This document shows, in pieces, positions 51,358 through 59,765 of a stretch of 64,000 nt of DNA. The position numbers were made by a program, and so were the translations under genes. The notes beneath the pieces are model-generated. The model did no database searches. It saw only the letters and a list, made by a program, of their open reading frames with translations, and was not told the origin of the DNA. Source of the DNA: Dyella choica (GTDB lineage Bacteria; Pseudomonadota; Gammaproteobacteria; Xanthomonadales; Rhodanobacteraceae). Numbering within the stretch: the first letter of the stretch is position 1; every line of letters begins with the position of its first letter. The stretch covers positions 53,857 through 117,856 of the forward strand of contig NZ_RYYV01000015.1 of the NCBI RefSeq assembly GCF_003977665.1, read 5' to 3'.

Positions 51358-53373
51358 ATGACTACGAAAGCTTATGATCTGGTGATCGTCGGTTCCGGCA
51401 TCTCCGGCGCCATCATTGCTTATCAGTTGGGCAAGCAAGGCAAGAAGGTGCTGATACTGGAAGCCGGCCAGGAAGTGCCGGTAGACCGCAGCGGCTACAT
51501 GCAGACCTTCTACAAGGCCAACGCCAAGACACCGGAGTCGCCTTATCCGCCGACCACGCAAAATCCCCAAGCGTCCACGCCGGAGAACCCGCTGGGCTTG
51601 CCCAATCCGGCGCTGGAAAACGTGCCGCGCTATACGGTGTTGCAAATCAATGCCTGGCGTAAGCCGGACCAGTGCTATTTCACTTACCCACCGCAGCCAC
51701 CTGGCCTGACGGGGGACAGCCAGGAAGCATTGTTCGCCTTCGCCAGTTCTTACGAGCGCATCGGCGGCGGCACTACCTGGCACTGGCTGGGCACCAGCCT
51801 GAGACTGTTCCCCAACGATTTCGAGCTGAAGACCCAGTACGGCCAGGGCGTAGATTGGCCCGGCGGCAAGAAGTTCTATCAGGCGCTGGTGCCTTACTAC
51901 GAAAAGGCAACCAACGAAATCGGCGTGGCCGGCGACAAAGTGGCTCTGGATAAGCTCTACAAGCAATTCGGCGTAGAGCCCTCCGGCAGCTACGGCCCCA
52001 ACTACAACTACCCCATGCCGCCCATCGTCGACTCCATGGTGGACGCGGCATTCGGCCAGGTCACTTCGTTGACCGTCGATGGCAACCCTGTCTATACCAC
52101 GCCTACACCACAAGGACGCAACTCCCTGCCGGGCGACCGGCGCCAGTGCGCCGGCAACACCAATTGCATTCCGATCTGCCCGATCCAGGCCAAGTACGAC
52201 GCCACCGTCACGCTTGCCAATGCACTGCAAACCGGCAATGTCGACATCCGTTACCGCTGTGTTGCCAGCAACATCCGGGTGGACGACACGACCCGTCAAG
52301 TCACCGGCATCGACTACATCAGCTATGACGATCACCTTGGGCCGCCGACCGGCCACGGCACCGCCGTGGGCACCAAGTACCTGCTTGCAGCACACGCCAT
52401 CGAGACGCCCAAGCTCTTGTTGATGTCGAACAAGACCAAGGGCTTCCCCAACGGCGTGGCCAACTCCAGCGGCCAGGTCGGTCGCAATTTGATGGACCAC
52501 ATCATGTACCTGGCGTGGGGATTGGCCAAAGACCCCGTCTATTCCTACCGCGGTCCGTTGGCAACGTCGGGATTTGAATCGCTGCGCGACGGAGCGTTTC
52601 GCAGCAAGCGATCTGCCTATCGTATTGAAATTGGCAATGAGGGCTGGCAGTGGGCGGCCAATGACCCTTACACGACCCTGGCGGATTTTGTATTTGGCCA
52701 GAACAACAGCCAGCTCAACGGCAACTCGGTCAACCAACACGGACAGCCCCTGCGCTTCGACCCCACCCTGCCCGCCAACAGCCAGCTTTTTGGCGCACAG
52801 CTGGTGAACACCCTCAACGGCATCTACATCCGGCAAATCCGTCTGGGCTATCTCATCGAACAGTTGCCCGATCCGGACAACCGGGTGCAGCTCTCCGCGG
52901 AAAAAGACCATTTGGGGCTTTACCGTCCTCAAGTGACCTATCGACTGCGCAGCAACTATGAGCGCGACGCCTTTGTGTCGGCCAAGCAAGTCTCGACGGA
53001 GATCTTCAACGCCATGGGCGCCACGGAATACACGCAGGCACCGCCGCCGCCCAGGCTATATGGAACACCAGACCAGGTGACCGCCACCAACTTCCAGTAC
53101 CGAGGCCAGAATTTCAAGTTCTACGGCGCGGGTCATATCGTGGGCACCTATCGCATGGGCGACAGCAAAACCAACTCCGTGCTCAACTCCCGCCAGCAGT
53201 CCTGGGACCACAGCAACCTTTACATGGTTGGCAGCGGCGTGTTCCCAACGGTGGCCACCGGCAATCCCACCCTGACCATCGCTGCCCTCGCGTTGCAGGC
53301 GGCCGACAACATCCTCGAGGATCTGAACAAGACCAGTACCGAGACCGAGGAAGCTTTGGCCGATGCCTCCTGA
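51358..53373 (+). CDS. GMC-family FAD sugar/alcohol dehydrogenase, large subunit
   Basis: A 671-residue GMC oxidoreductase. The FAD-binding G-x-G-x-x-G is at residues 12-17 ('VIVGSGISGAIIAYQL') with an acidic residue in 'VLILEAGQE'. The C-terminal GMC_oxred_C region shows 'GAGHIVGTYRMG' with the catalytic His, then 'NLYMVGSGVFPTVATGNPTLTIAALAL' with the Asn. A Cys-rich insert 'CAGNTNCIPICPIQAKYD' matches the iron-sulfur or disulfide cluster reported in FAD glucose/fructose dehydrogenase subunits. ATG at 51358 follows GAGGAG. It completes an operon with a cytochrome-like and a small subunit. The substrate may be a polyol, sugar or sugar acid and cannot be named. Confidence 0.88.
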   Translation: MTTKAYDLVIVGSGISGAIIAYQLGKQGKKVLILEAGQEVPVDRSGYMQTFYKANAKTPESPYPPTTQNPQASTPENPLGLPNPALENVPRYTVLQINAWRKPDQCYFTYPPQPPGLTGDSQEALFAFASSYERIGGGTTWHWLGTSLRLFPNDFELKTQYGQGVDWPGGKKFYQALVPYYEKATNEIGVAGDKVALDKLYKQFGVEPSGSYGPNYNYPMPPIVDSMVDAAFGQVTSLTVDGNPVYTTPTPQGRNSLPGDRRQCAGNTNCIPICPIQAKYDATVTLANALQTGNVDIRYRCVASNIRVDDTTRQVTGIDYISYDDHLGPPTGHGTAVGTKYLLAAHAIETPKLLLMSNKTKGFPNGVANSSGQVGRNLMDHIMYLAWGLAKDPVYSYRGPLATSGFESLRDGAFRSKRSAYRIEIGNEGWQWAANDPYTTLADFVFGQNNSQLNGNSVNQHGQPLRFDPTLPANSQLFGAQLVNTLNGIYIRQIRLGYLIEQLPDPDNRVQLSAEKDHLGLYRPQVTYRLRSNYERDAFVSAKQVSTEIFNAMGATEYTQAPPPPRLYGTPDQVTATNFQYRGQNFKFYGAGHIVGTYRMGDSKTNSVLNSRQQSWDHSNLYMVGSGVFPTVATGNPTLTIAALALQAADNILEDLNKTSTETEEALADAS

Positions 53374-53488
53374 CCAGATGGCGATGATTCCCTGCATTCA
53401 CGGTCAGCGCTGCATGCCAGCAGTACGAAATCCAGTTCCTTCCCCTGCTTGCACCTGACTAGCGCTGTGTCTCAGCTAGCGAGCATCT

Positions 53489-53521
53489 GCTCCCTCCCCT
53501 ACGTGTAGTAGGGGAGGGAGC
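53489..53521. repeat. CCCTCCCCT hairpin, long copy
   Basis: A perfect 14-base stem GCTCCCTCCCCTAC/GTAGGGGAGGGAGC around a 5-base loop GTGTA, in the 391-base gap after the GMC gene. It has no T-run. The rest of the gap (53522-53764) shows no gene I can support; the DUF2278 gene has an AGGAGC ribosome site just before 53765. Confidence 0.75.
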
Positions 53522-53764
53522 TGCGTGTCGCGCAGCGGAGACATTGCGCCAATCAGGTGCTTGCAAGGGAAGCTCAGGGTGGGCTGGCGCGCGCGCCCGC
53601 TCTTGACTGACATCGCCCTGAAACAACGATTGATTCGAATAGAAGCGAAGGCCAGATCGACTTCCCCTGCCTCCATCGAGGCAAAACCAAAACTGGACTT
53701 TCAACACGAAATCGCTGATGCGCCATAAGCGGTTGGACAAACCTTTTCCATCAGGAGCAAGAAA

Positions 53765-54370
53765 ATGTTTTTTCACCACGACCACACGCACACCAGCAAC
53801 ATCCGTTCCAAATTCCGATCCGGAAAATCGCCAGAACTCTATGCTGCCGTAGTAGGCACCATCGTGCAGGACTCGGAAAAGCCGATCACCGGCCGCAGTG
53901 GAGACCATTTGCAGTTCTATCTGGATATCGGCAACGGCACGCGCTACCAAGTGGATGTCAACACACAGTCCCTCGATGGGTCGCAAGTCGATGTCTACAT
54001 TGCCGACCAGGACCTGGGCGATAGCGACCCTGAGTCTTCCGATCCTTTCGGCCCTCCTGCCTACGGGGTCTTCCCGAACTCACAGTTGAGCTACAAGGCC
54101 GTGGGCTTAAGCGACAGCGACTTCGCCCCAGTGACTTATTTCCGGCTTGACGGCCAACTCAAGGCAGCCCTGAGCACGGCCACCTTCGTCAGCGTCTATG
54201 GGATGACTTTTGAAGACGGCGATGCCGTAAGAGGCATCCACGAAACGCATTTCAACCCAGGCAAGGCGAACCAGGACGGCGCCGTGGTCGTGTACTGGAC
54301 AGACTCAGGCACGGGAAAACTCAAGCGTACCTGGTTCTTCTTCAAGTTCGAAAACCAGCACATGGGTTAA
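53765..54370 (+). CDS. DUF2278 (YukJ-like) protein
   Basis: A 201-residue soluble protein. The family pattern is visible: 'YAAVVGTIVQDSEKP', 'GDHLQFYLDIGNGTRYQVDVNTQ' (the P-H-Y-x-I-x-V analogue), and 'GIHETHFNPGKANQDGAVVVYW' (the G-I-H-D-x-H-M-N-Q-G motif). DUF2278 proteins have no known activity; the conserved His pair suggests a hydrolase or metal site. AGGAGCAAGAAA precedes the ATG. It is single, between the dehydrogenase operon and a minus-strand toxin-like island, with a hairpin repeat after its stop. Confidence 0.78.
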   Translation: MFFHHDHTHTSNIRSKFRSGKSPELYAAVVGTIVQDSEKPITGRSGDHLQFYLDIGNGTRYQVDVNTQSLDGSQVDVYIADQDLGDSDPESSDPFGPPAYGVFPNSQLSYKAVGLSDSDFAPVTYFRLDGQLKAALSTATFVSVYGMTFEDGDAVRGIHETHFNPGKANQDGAVVVYWTDSGTGKLKRTWFFFKFENQHMG

Positions 54371-54420
54371 TCGACCCCAAGAGGGGCTATCCTGAAATTC
54401 TCCCTCGTCTTTTTTGCTCG

Positions 54421-54444
54421 TCATCCCAGCTTTCGCTGGGATGA
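54421..54444. repeat. TCATCCCAGC palindrome, single copy
   Basis: A perfect 10-base stem TCATCCCAGC/GCTGGGATGA with loop TTTC, between the convergent DUF2278 and deaminase-like genes. The same unit forms part of the MITE-like element at 38029-38094. It may also stop transcription from either side. Confidence 0.78.
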
Positions 54445-54489
54445 CCGCAAGGAAGCACCCTGATCAAAAAGGGCAACCCTTCCTGATGT

Positions 54490-55569
54490 CTATTTTACAA
54501 AAGGATAGTCGCCACGAGCCGCTGCTCGCTTGCCGCCCTTGCCGACTGCCATGGTAAAGCCGTCATCGCCGGTCAAACTCGTCGGTGCACGGCTGCATAG
54601 CATCATCGGCAGAATTTGCGCGCAATTGGCGCACGAAGCATAGGTTACGCCATGCCGGTGATAGCCGTCGGTTGGCCCTACCCACATTTCGGTCATCGAC
54701 CAGGACACGTAACGGTTGAATTTTCCTGAGCGCTTTTGCGCCTGGGTGTCAAGTACGTTGTGCAACGCGTAGGACACCAGCTTGGGTGCAGCGCACTCGA
54801 ATAATTTGGCAGGCGTGCGGTCGACCACTTCCCGTAATCGCACACCGTCAATTTTTGCCCCACCGGCGGTGATCCTGAGCGCTGCACCTTTAACCATCCG
54901 AACCGGAACCGCCGGAGCAATCACGGGCGAAGAATCGCTGGAGGAAGCGCTATTGGACGGAACGCTGGATGAGGATGATGAACCGCTATGCAAGCCCGCA
55001 TTGACCGACTTGCCTCGCACGACGGCCTCAAAACCACTTGGAATGTCACCCGATGTCGTGACGAGCAACTGATTGTCGACCTCGAGCACACCGAGCATGA
55101 AACCGCGACTGCCCCCCTTCCCCGTCTTTAGCACCTTGCCCTGCATGCAAAGTTCCGCAATGCGCGCGCAAGTGCTTTGGGTGATCCAGCTCACCCCCAA
55201 CGGCAATAGGTGCGTGTCCTTGTTGCTGCAAGTGATGCATTGATCATCCTCGCCATAGGATCCCAAGAAAGGAGTCTCCAGATCCACCGACCGAGGGGGC
55301 TCGCCAGACGCCAGTGTCGGGCCGCTGGGAGGACTCAATTCAATACTGCCGATGGAAGGCGAAGCACTGGCCGGTCGCATCGACATGGTGGTCGCGACAT
55401 GGACCTTCGTCGTGGCGCTTGCCGATGCCGGCAGCCTATGCGACGTCAAAAAATCATGCTCAGGCAACATCATGTTGCCGCAGTCACACTTCGCGTTATA
55501 GATTTCTGTTGGCTGGACTTGCTTGGCGGCCCTGCAACTGGCATCCGCACATACAACGGTAACAGGCAT
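54490..55569 (-). CDS. Deaminase-like CxxC protein, toxin-island type
   Basis: A protein of about 359 residues. The N-terminus holds a Cys-rich patch ('VVCADASCRAAKQ' and 'AKCDCGNMMLPEHDF'), likely a zinc knuckle. A Ser/Pro-rich low-complexity region follows, then a globular part with a Ser-rich linker. The C-terminal third contains 'ECAAPKLVSYAL' and 'YASCANCAQILPMMLC' about 50 residues apart. The order C-A-x-P-K then C-x-x-C is that of bacterial toxin deaminases of the CAEPK type, but the catalytic Glu position reads Ala. It could be an inactive or variant deaminase. The start is uncertain: ATG at 55569 has a GGGGA site, and the frame is open to 55689. It is the last gene of the minus-strand toxin-like island. 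Confidence 0.6.
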   Translation of the reverse strand: MPVTVVCADASCRAAKQVQPTEIYNAKCDCGNMMLPEHDFLTSHRLPASASATTKVHVATTMSMRPASASPSIGSIELSPPSGPTLASGEPPRSVDLETPFLGSYGEDDQCITCSNKDTHLLPLGVSWITQSTCARIAELCMQGKVLKTGKGGSRGFMLGVLEVDNQLLVTTSGDIPSGFEAVVRGKSVNAGLHSGSSSSSSVPSNSASSSDSSPVIAPAVPVRMVKGAALRITAGGAKIDGVRLREVVDRTPAKLFECAAPKLVSYALHNVLDTQAQKRSGKFNRYVSWSMTEMWVGPTDGYHRHGVTYASCANCAQILPMMLCSRAPTSLTGDDGFTMAVGKGGKRAAARGDYPFVK

Positions 55570-55726
55570 ACTCCATTCCCCATGATGAGAAAATCCAACT
55601 CCCCCTACCCATCTTGCCATATCGGATTTGCGAACGGCAGCAAGATTGGCAATGGGCACCGACTCCCGTGACCCTAAGATCTGCAGCAACCAGGCAAGCC
55701 TAGGCCGCCTTTATTTTTGAGCGCGA

Positions 55727-55990
55727 CTACACTGGGCTGCCGCGCAGCCTCCCTGGCTTCACCATCAATCTCGAATCGTTCTGCCTGGCGCGGCTTTTTG
55801 CTGCTATCTCTTTCAGCTGATCCAGATTGGCTGGGCACGCTTCGTATTGATCAAGATCGATTTCGTAGTGCTCCTCGTACTCGACATAAGGATTCGCCAC
55901 CGGGATGGAGAGATAATACTTACCGGTGGTTTCCTCAAAGCCTAGGGAAAAGCGCTCTTCCCGAAACACATGTCGGTCGACGTATTTCAC
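55727..55990 (-). CDS. Small acidic protein, possible immunity factor
   Basis: An 87-residue protein. The first 50 residues are rich in acidic and aromatic residues ('RHVFREERFSLGFEETTGKY', 'EYEEHYEIDLDQYEACP'), and the C-terminus is basic. It starts with GTG at 55990 after GAGAGG. I do not recognise the family, but similar small proteins stand next to polymorphic toxins in Xanthomonadales. It lies between the SseB-like and deaminase-like genes on the same strand. A role as immunity protein is inference from position. Confidence 0.6.
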   Translation of the reverse strand: MKYVDRHVFREERFSLGFEETTGKYYLSIPVANPYVEYEEHYEIDLDQYEACPANLDQLKEIAAKSRARQNDSRLMVKPGRLRGSPV

Positions 55991-56071
55991 GCTTCAGCCT
56001 CTCAAGCTCGCACCAAACCGGTGGTGATTCGCTGATATGGCTCGGCCCGGCCGTCGGCCATCCTCATGATT

Positions 56072-56458
56072 CTAAGGCTGCGAAGAATGGGCACTCAGCA
56101 GCAACCTGGCTTTTTCCTTGTCCAGGCCAACCCAGTCTTTACTACGGCTCTGGATAATCAATCCATCTGCCTGGGGCATCTTGACCAGCATTTCCAGTGC
56201 TTTTTCCCAGACGATGCCCCCGTAGGGCTTCTTGAGATTGACGTTGTCGCGTGAAGTAAAGAAAAGCACGGCGCTCAATCCGGGGCCGGCCGTGACCAGC
56301 GGCGTTGAAACCGGTGCCGATTTGGCACCGGCTTGCTCGGTGCTTACATTGAAGAACAGCTCCGCGCCTTCGAGCGCAGCAAACAGCCGGTCATAGTCTT
56401 CCATGGCATTGCTTGCGGCTGCCAAAGACACCAATTCATCCACTTTGCGGATATCCAT
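56072..56458 (-). CDS. SseB-like N-terminal-domain protein, probable immunity partner
   Basis: A 128-residue cytosolic protein. The order of motifs 'DRLFAALEGAELFFNV', 'LSAVLFFTSRDNVNL', 'YGGIVWEKALEMLVKMPQ' and 'ADGLIIQSRSKDWVGLDKE' fits the SseB N-terminal domain. In many bacteria single SseB domains are found next to toxins as immunity or chaperone proteins. It starts 12 bases after the Stv-domain gene, so the two are co-transcribed and probably work together. Confidence 0.72.
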   Translation of the reverse strand: MDIRKVDELVSLAAASNAMEDYDRLFAALEGAELFFNVSTEQAGAKSAPVSTPLVTAGPGLSAVLFFTSRDNVNLKKPYGGIVWEKALEMLVKMPQADGLIIQSRSKDWVGLDKEKARLLLSAHSSQP

Positions 56459-56470
56459 AAAGCGCTCTCT

Positions 56471-57757
56471 TCACTCATCGTACAACGTAGTGTACTGCTG
56501 CGTAGATTTATCAAATATGCCATCGCGGCTGAAACGAAGGTTGCCTCCAGCCGCGTCGGGATTGTACGTGCAGGCAGCCCAGCAGACTTTGCCCATGCCA
56601 GGCTGCAATAGCTCGCTAAGATTGGTGGGCTCGGTGACCGTGACGGGGTTACCCATTATGTTCAGGCCGTTGGGTGCACTCAGCGTGTAGTTGGGAACTA
56701 CACTGCCTGGGCCATAGGTGCGCTGGAACACGTTCGAAACGTCCTGCCCCGTCTCTATGGCGTTGCCCAGGTCATCGGTAATAGTCGCGCCATGTGCGGA
56801 ATAAAACGTCACCTGGGTGCCGTCCGGGACGACAACCGTTCGATTTTGGGGATAGTAAGCGCCATGTCCGCTAAACACGGTTACCTTGCCGGCCTTGGGC
56901 GCTCCCGCTACGGCCTTTGGGTCGCCCCCTCCCTGGCCTGCCGCGCGTGGTGCGTTGCTTGACTGACGCGACTGACGGCTCGGCAGCTCTTCCTGCTCAG
57001 GCAGCCGTCGCGCCTTGGGCTGCAGCGCAGGGTGATTCTTCAGGATTTCCTTGTTCTTCTCCAGCCAGTCCGCCACCTTCGGTCCCAGGCGCCTACTGCC
57101 ACGAACGGCTTTCAAGAGCAGCGCCTCCTCGCTTCCACCCTTGGTGAGGTAGAACAGCAGCGCGATCAACATGCCCACGACCATCAACACGTGGCCGTCG
57201 GCAAAGCGGTGAGCGGCCAGCTTTTCGCTGGCCGCGGGATTCATTGCCGGGCGGCCATCACGCTCCTGCGTGTCGGATCCCCATGCGGCACGGAAGCCGT
57301 CGACGTAGCACGCCATGGCCTGGGGAATCGTTTCGGTCAGCCCTTTGGCCACCATCTCCAGGCCGAGGAACGTCAGCACCCAGCCGCCGAGCTGTGCGCC
57401 CGCCGCCATGCCAATGGCTGCGCCAGGTACCGCGCCAATGCCACCGGCCAACGCTCCCGCCCCCGCGCCGATAGCCGTGCCGAGGACGACGGTGCCGCCG
57501 TAATAGAGCGCGATGTCGTGCAGCGCCGAGTACAGGATCTCCCAAATCATGGACATGTCGATGCCTTCCAACTTCAAGACAATCGCACGCCAGGCGATAG
57601 TGCGTGAGTCCGCAAGCGCGGAACGCAGCCTTTCAACGCGGCTTTTATAGCCGTAGATGGTCCTGGAGAGTTGCTGCTCCGCCCACGTCATCCTGGATTC
57701 GAGGTGATCCTCGATCCGGTGCAGCGCCAACCACCATTGATGCGTCGTTTCGGACAT
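56471..57757 (-). CDS. Polymorphic-toxin-like protein with membrane helices and C-terminal Stv domain
   Basis: A 428-residue protein in three parts. Residues 1-75 are a helical domain ('HRIEDHLESRMTWAEQQLSRT'). Residues 80-220 hold glycine-zipper and membrane helices ('GAGAGALAGGIGAVPGAAIG', 'VGMLIALLFYLTKGG'). A Pro/Gln-rich linker is followed by a C-terminal domain from about residue 305: 'VTVFSGHGAYYPQNRT', 'DGTQVTFYSAHGATI', 'ETGQDVSN', 'VPNYTLSAPNGLN', which matches the 'putative adhesin Stv' domain. That domain occurs at the C-terminus of T6SS-type and contact-dependent effectors. No secretion-system core genes are in the window. The SseB-like gene directly downstream is the likely immunity partner. 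Confidence 0.7.
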   Translation of the reverse strand: MSETTHQWWLALHRIEDHLESRMTWAEQQLSRTIYGYKSRVERLRSALADSRTIAWRAIVLKLEGIDMSMIWEILYSALHDIALYYGGTVVLGTAIGAGAGALAGGIGAVPGAAIGMAAGAQLGGWVLTFLGLEMVAKGLTETIPQAMACYVDGFRAAWGSDTQERDGRPAMNPAASEKLAAHRFADGHVLMVVGMLIALLFYLTKGGSEEALLLKAVRGSRRLGPKVADWLEKNKEILKNHPALQPKARRLPEQEELPSRQSRQSSNAPRAAGQGGGDPKAVAGAPKAGKVTVFSGHGAYYPQNRTVVVPDGTQVTFYSAHGATITDDLGNAIETGQDVSNVFQRTYGPGSVVPNYTLSAPNGLNIMGNPVTVTEPTNLSELLQPGMGKVCWAACTYNPDAAGGNLRFSRDGIFDKSTQQYTTLYDE

Positions 57758-57948
57758 CCCTTCCCCGCTCTCCCTGTAAAACGCGCTCCTCTCACAAGGA
57801 GAAGGCCCATTCCCTAGCCAATGTTCCCATTGGCGCGCACCTTAGCATGTCTTGTCGGCTTTTTTTCAGTCAAGCCTCTTTCTATCGTCGCTTGCCAAGC
57901 CTTTCTCAGGCCTTTGCTTCGGGCCGAGATTTAGTAGGTCCCTGCGCA

Positions 57949-59253
57949 CTACGTCACAGATGTGAGCACTGGCGCAAAGCCGCCTCCTGGCGTTCTGAAA
58001 TTGGTCGTCTGCCCTTGATACAGGCGCGCTGCATACAGCAACGACTTCCCGTGATAGGCGTAGCATCGAACGTCGGTTTTCAGTGGTCCGTTGCCATCAC
58101 CTGTGTGTCGTTCGCTGGGCGGCACAAGTTCCTGGGCGATATACGCATTTGCGCCAATCTCTTCCCACACGCGCCGAGTCAGTTTTTCGCCGCGATAGCC
58201 CGCCTTGCTACCGAAGCCCGCCGCAGGCTTGAAGAACAGTTCGCGCCGCCGACGCCAAAGTTCGTCGCGGTTCTCGGACGTCATCAGGATGGTTGCGGGC
58301 ACCGCTGACGTGAGGACGTCAATCACTTCAGAGGCAGCGCCGGCGCGACTCAAGAACTCCCGGTTGCCCAGCAGCACGAGATTTCGTTTGTCGGCATATA
58401 TCGCATGCGCGCGCGGATGCGGTGTAACCACCACCTCGCCGGCCAGGTAACTGGCGCGGATCGCCTCGTGCGCAGAGGCCGCCAAAGGAAAATCGGTCAG
58501 TCGGTTGTAGATCATGTCCACCGCCTTGCCATGGACCCGCATGCGGCCGCGCCGATATTCAAGTTCTGCCGGATCGCAGATGGTGACGTCGATGCCGTGT
58601 CGAATGAAGAGCTCGCGAAACAGCAGGAACTCGGGATAGAGATACTGGGCCTCGGGGACTTCATCGACGATAGCGATCGAGTGGAGCGGCCGGTCACCCA
58701 TCTGACTGGTCCATTCCTGCCGCATGACCTCAAGAATCTGTTGCTCCGCCTTTGCCATGTCGGTAGGTGTGGTAACAACTTCAGGCATGCACGAGCGCAG
58801 AGCCTGCCCGACAAGTGCGTTCAGCAGGGCACCACCGGGATTGGTGTTGATCTCGATGAGCCGAGGACCTTCCGGCGTGATGTGAAAGTCCAGCCCCAGC
58901 ATGCCACCGAGCGTTCCAGGGTCGAATCGTGCGATCTCGGGCGCCCACGTCAACACCGCAGCCTGGTAGTCCGGCAAGGCCACCGCGGCTTGCACTGCGG
59001 CGACAACCCGGTCCAGTTTCGTCAAATGATCGCGGGATACATACACGGGCAATGCCGCAAACAGATTCGGATGCGAATCCGTGAAAGTGCTGGATAAACC
59101 ATGGGCGCCAACGGCAGCTGCCAGCGCCTCGTGCATCGCCTCGGGGGCCACTGCTACGCAGTGGCAATCCCGATTGAGTGCGTCCATGGAGCGCGGGCTC
59201 GCGCACATGGCATCGCAGGCACGAAGCAGTGGAGATGGCGGATCGAGGATCAT
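57949..59253 (-). CDS. ATP-grasp-like ligase
   Basis: A 434-residue protein with ATP-grasp features. An N-terminal segment includes 'LGLDFHITPEGPRLIEINTNPGGALLN', reminiscent of the acid/Asn metal-binding motif. The ATP-grasp core from about residue 275 has 'LFFKPAAGFGSKAGYRGEKL' (P-loop-like Lys/Gly segment), 'YIAQELVPPSERH', and the acidic 'LKTDVRCYAYHGK'. It lacks a recognisable partner domain. The family joins acids to amines or amino acids; substrates cannot be told here. It starts 75 bases after arsC on the same strand without an intervening terminator, so it may be part of the arsenic operon. Confidence 0.72.
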   Translation of the reverse strand: MILDPPSPLLRACDAMCASPRSMDALNRDCHCVAVAPEAMHEALAAAVGAHGLSSTFTDSHPNLFAALPVYVSRDHLTKLDRVVAAVQAAVALPDYQAAVLTWAPEIARFDPGTLGGMLGLDFHITPEGPRLIEINTNPGGALLNALVGQALRSCMPEVVTTPTDMAKAEQQILEVMRQEWTSQMGDRPLHSIAIVDEVPEAQYLYPEFLLFRELFIRHGIDVTICDPAELEYRRGRMRVHGKAVDMIYNRLTDFPLAASAHEAIRASYLAGEVVVTPHPRAHAIYADKRNLVLLGNREFLSRAGAASEVIDVLTSAVPATILMTSENRDELWRRRRELFFKPAAGFGSKAGYRGEKLTRRVWEEIGANAYIAQELVPPSERHTGDGNGPLKTDVRCYAYHGKSLLYAARLYQGQTTNFRTPGGGFAPVLTSVT

Positions 59254-59328
59254 AGTGGTCAGAAGATGAGGCTAGTCTCGCTCTACGTTGCTGCACCTTA
59301 CGTAAGGGGTTGGATGCGATGCGTCACC

Positions 59329-59712
59329 TTACAGCTCCGTCAACAAGGTTTTGACCCGCAAAGCAATGTCGTCGCGCACGGCGCGGTAGCCGGCATCATC
59401 CATGTGCTTGGGATCCGGCAGCCCCCAGTCTTCTCGCCGCTTGGCCGGTACCCATGGGCAGTTGTCACCGCACCCCATGGTAATCACCGCATCGAATTCG
59501 CCTGTGATGTCATCCAGCGACTTTGAAGCATGCCTGGTAAGGTCGTAGCCGAGTTCCTGCATGAACCGGATGGCCTTAGGATTGATCGCGCCGGAGGGTT
59601 TGGAGCCGGCGCTGAGGGCTTCGACGCCATCGCCACCGTAGATGTGTGCAAAGGCTTCCGCCATCTGGCTGCGGTTGGCGTTTTCGACGCAAACAAAGAG
59701 AACGCGCTTCAT
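59329..59712 (-). CDS. arsC: Arsenate reductase ArsC, low-molecular-weight phosphatase fold
   Basis: A 127-residue cytosolic enzyme that reduces arsenate to arsenite. The P-loop C-x5-R is 'CVENANRS' with C8 and R14. The segment 'ITMGCGDNCPWVPAKRREDW' with two further Cys and 'GLPDP' (the D-P loop) matches the thioredoxin-coupled ArsC group rather than the glutaredoxin type. ATG at 59712 begins 'MKRVLFVCVENANRSQ', the normal first strand; the frame is open to 59832 but overlaps arsR. It lies 53 bases after arsR. No arsenite pump gene is in the window. Confidence 0.92.
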   Translation of the reverse strand: MKRVLFVCVENANRSQMAEAFAHIYGGDGVEALSAGSKPSGAINPKAIRFMQELGYDLTRHASKSLDDITGEFDAVITMGCGDNCPWVPAKRREDWGLPDPKHMDDAGYRAVRDDIALRVKTLLTEL

Positions 59713-59765
59713 GGTGGTTATCGGTCGTAAGGATTCATGGGCGATCTGGTGGATGCGCTCGCTCA

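Noticed and set aside
51352..52989. A 545-codon minus-strand frame opposite the GMC flavoprotein
   Set aside because: Antisense shadow of a gene with FAD and GMC motifs.
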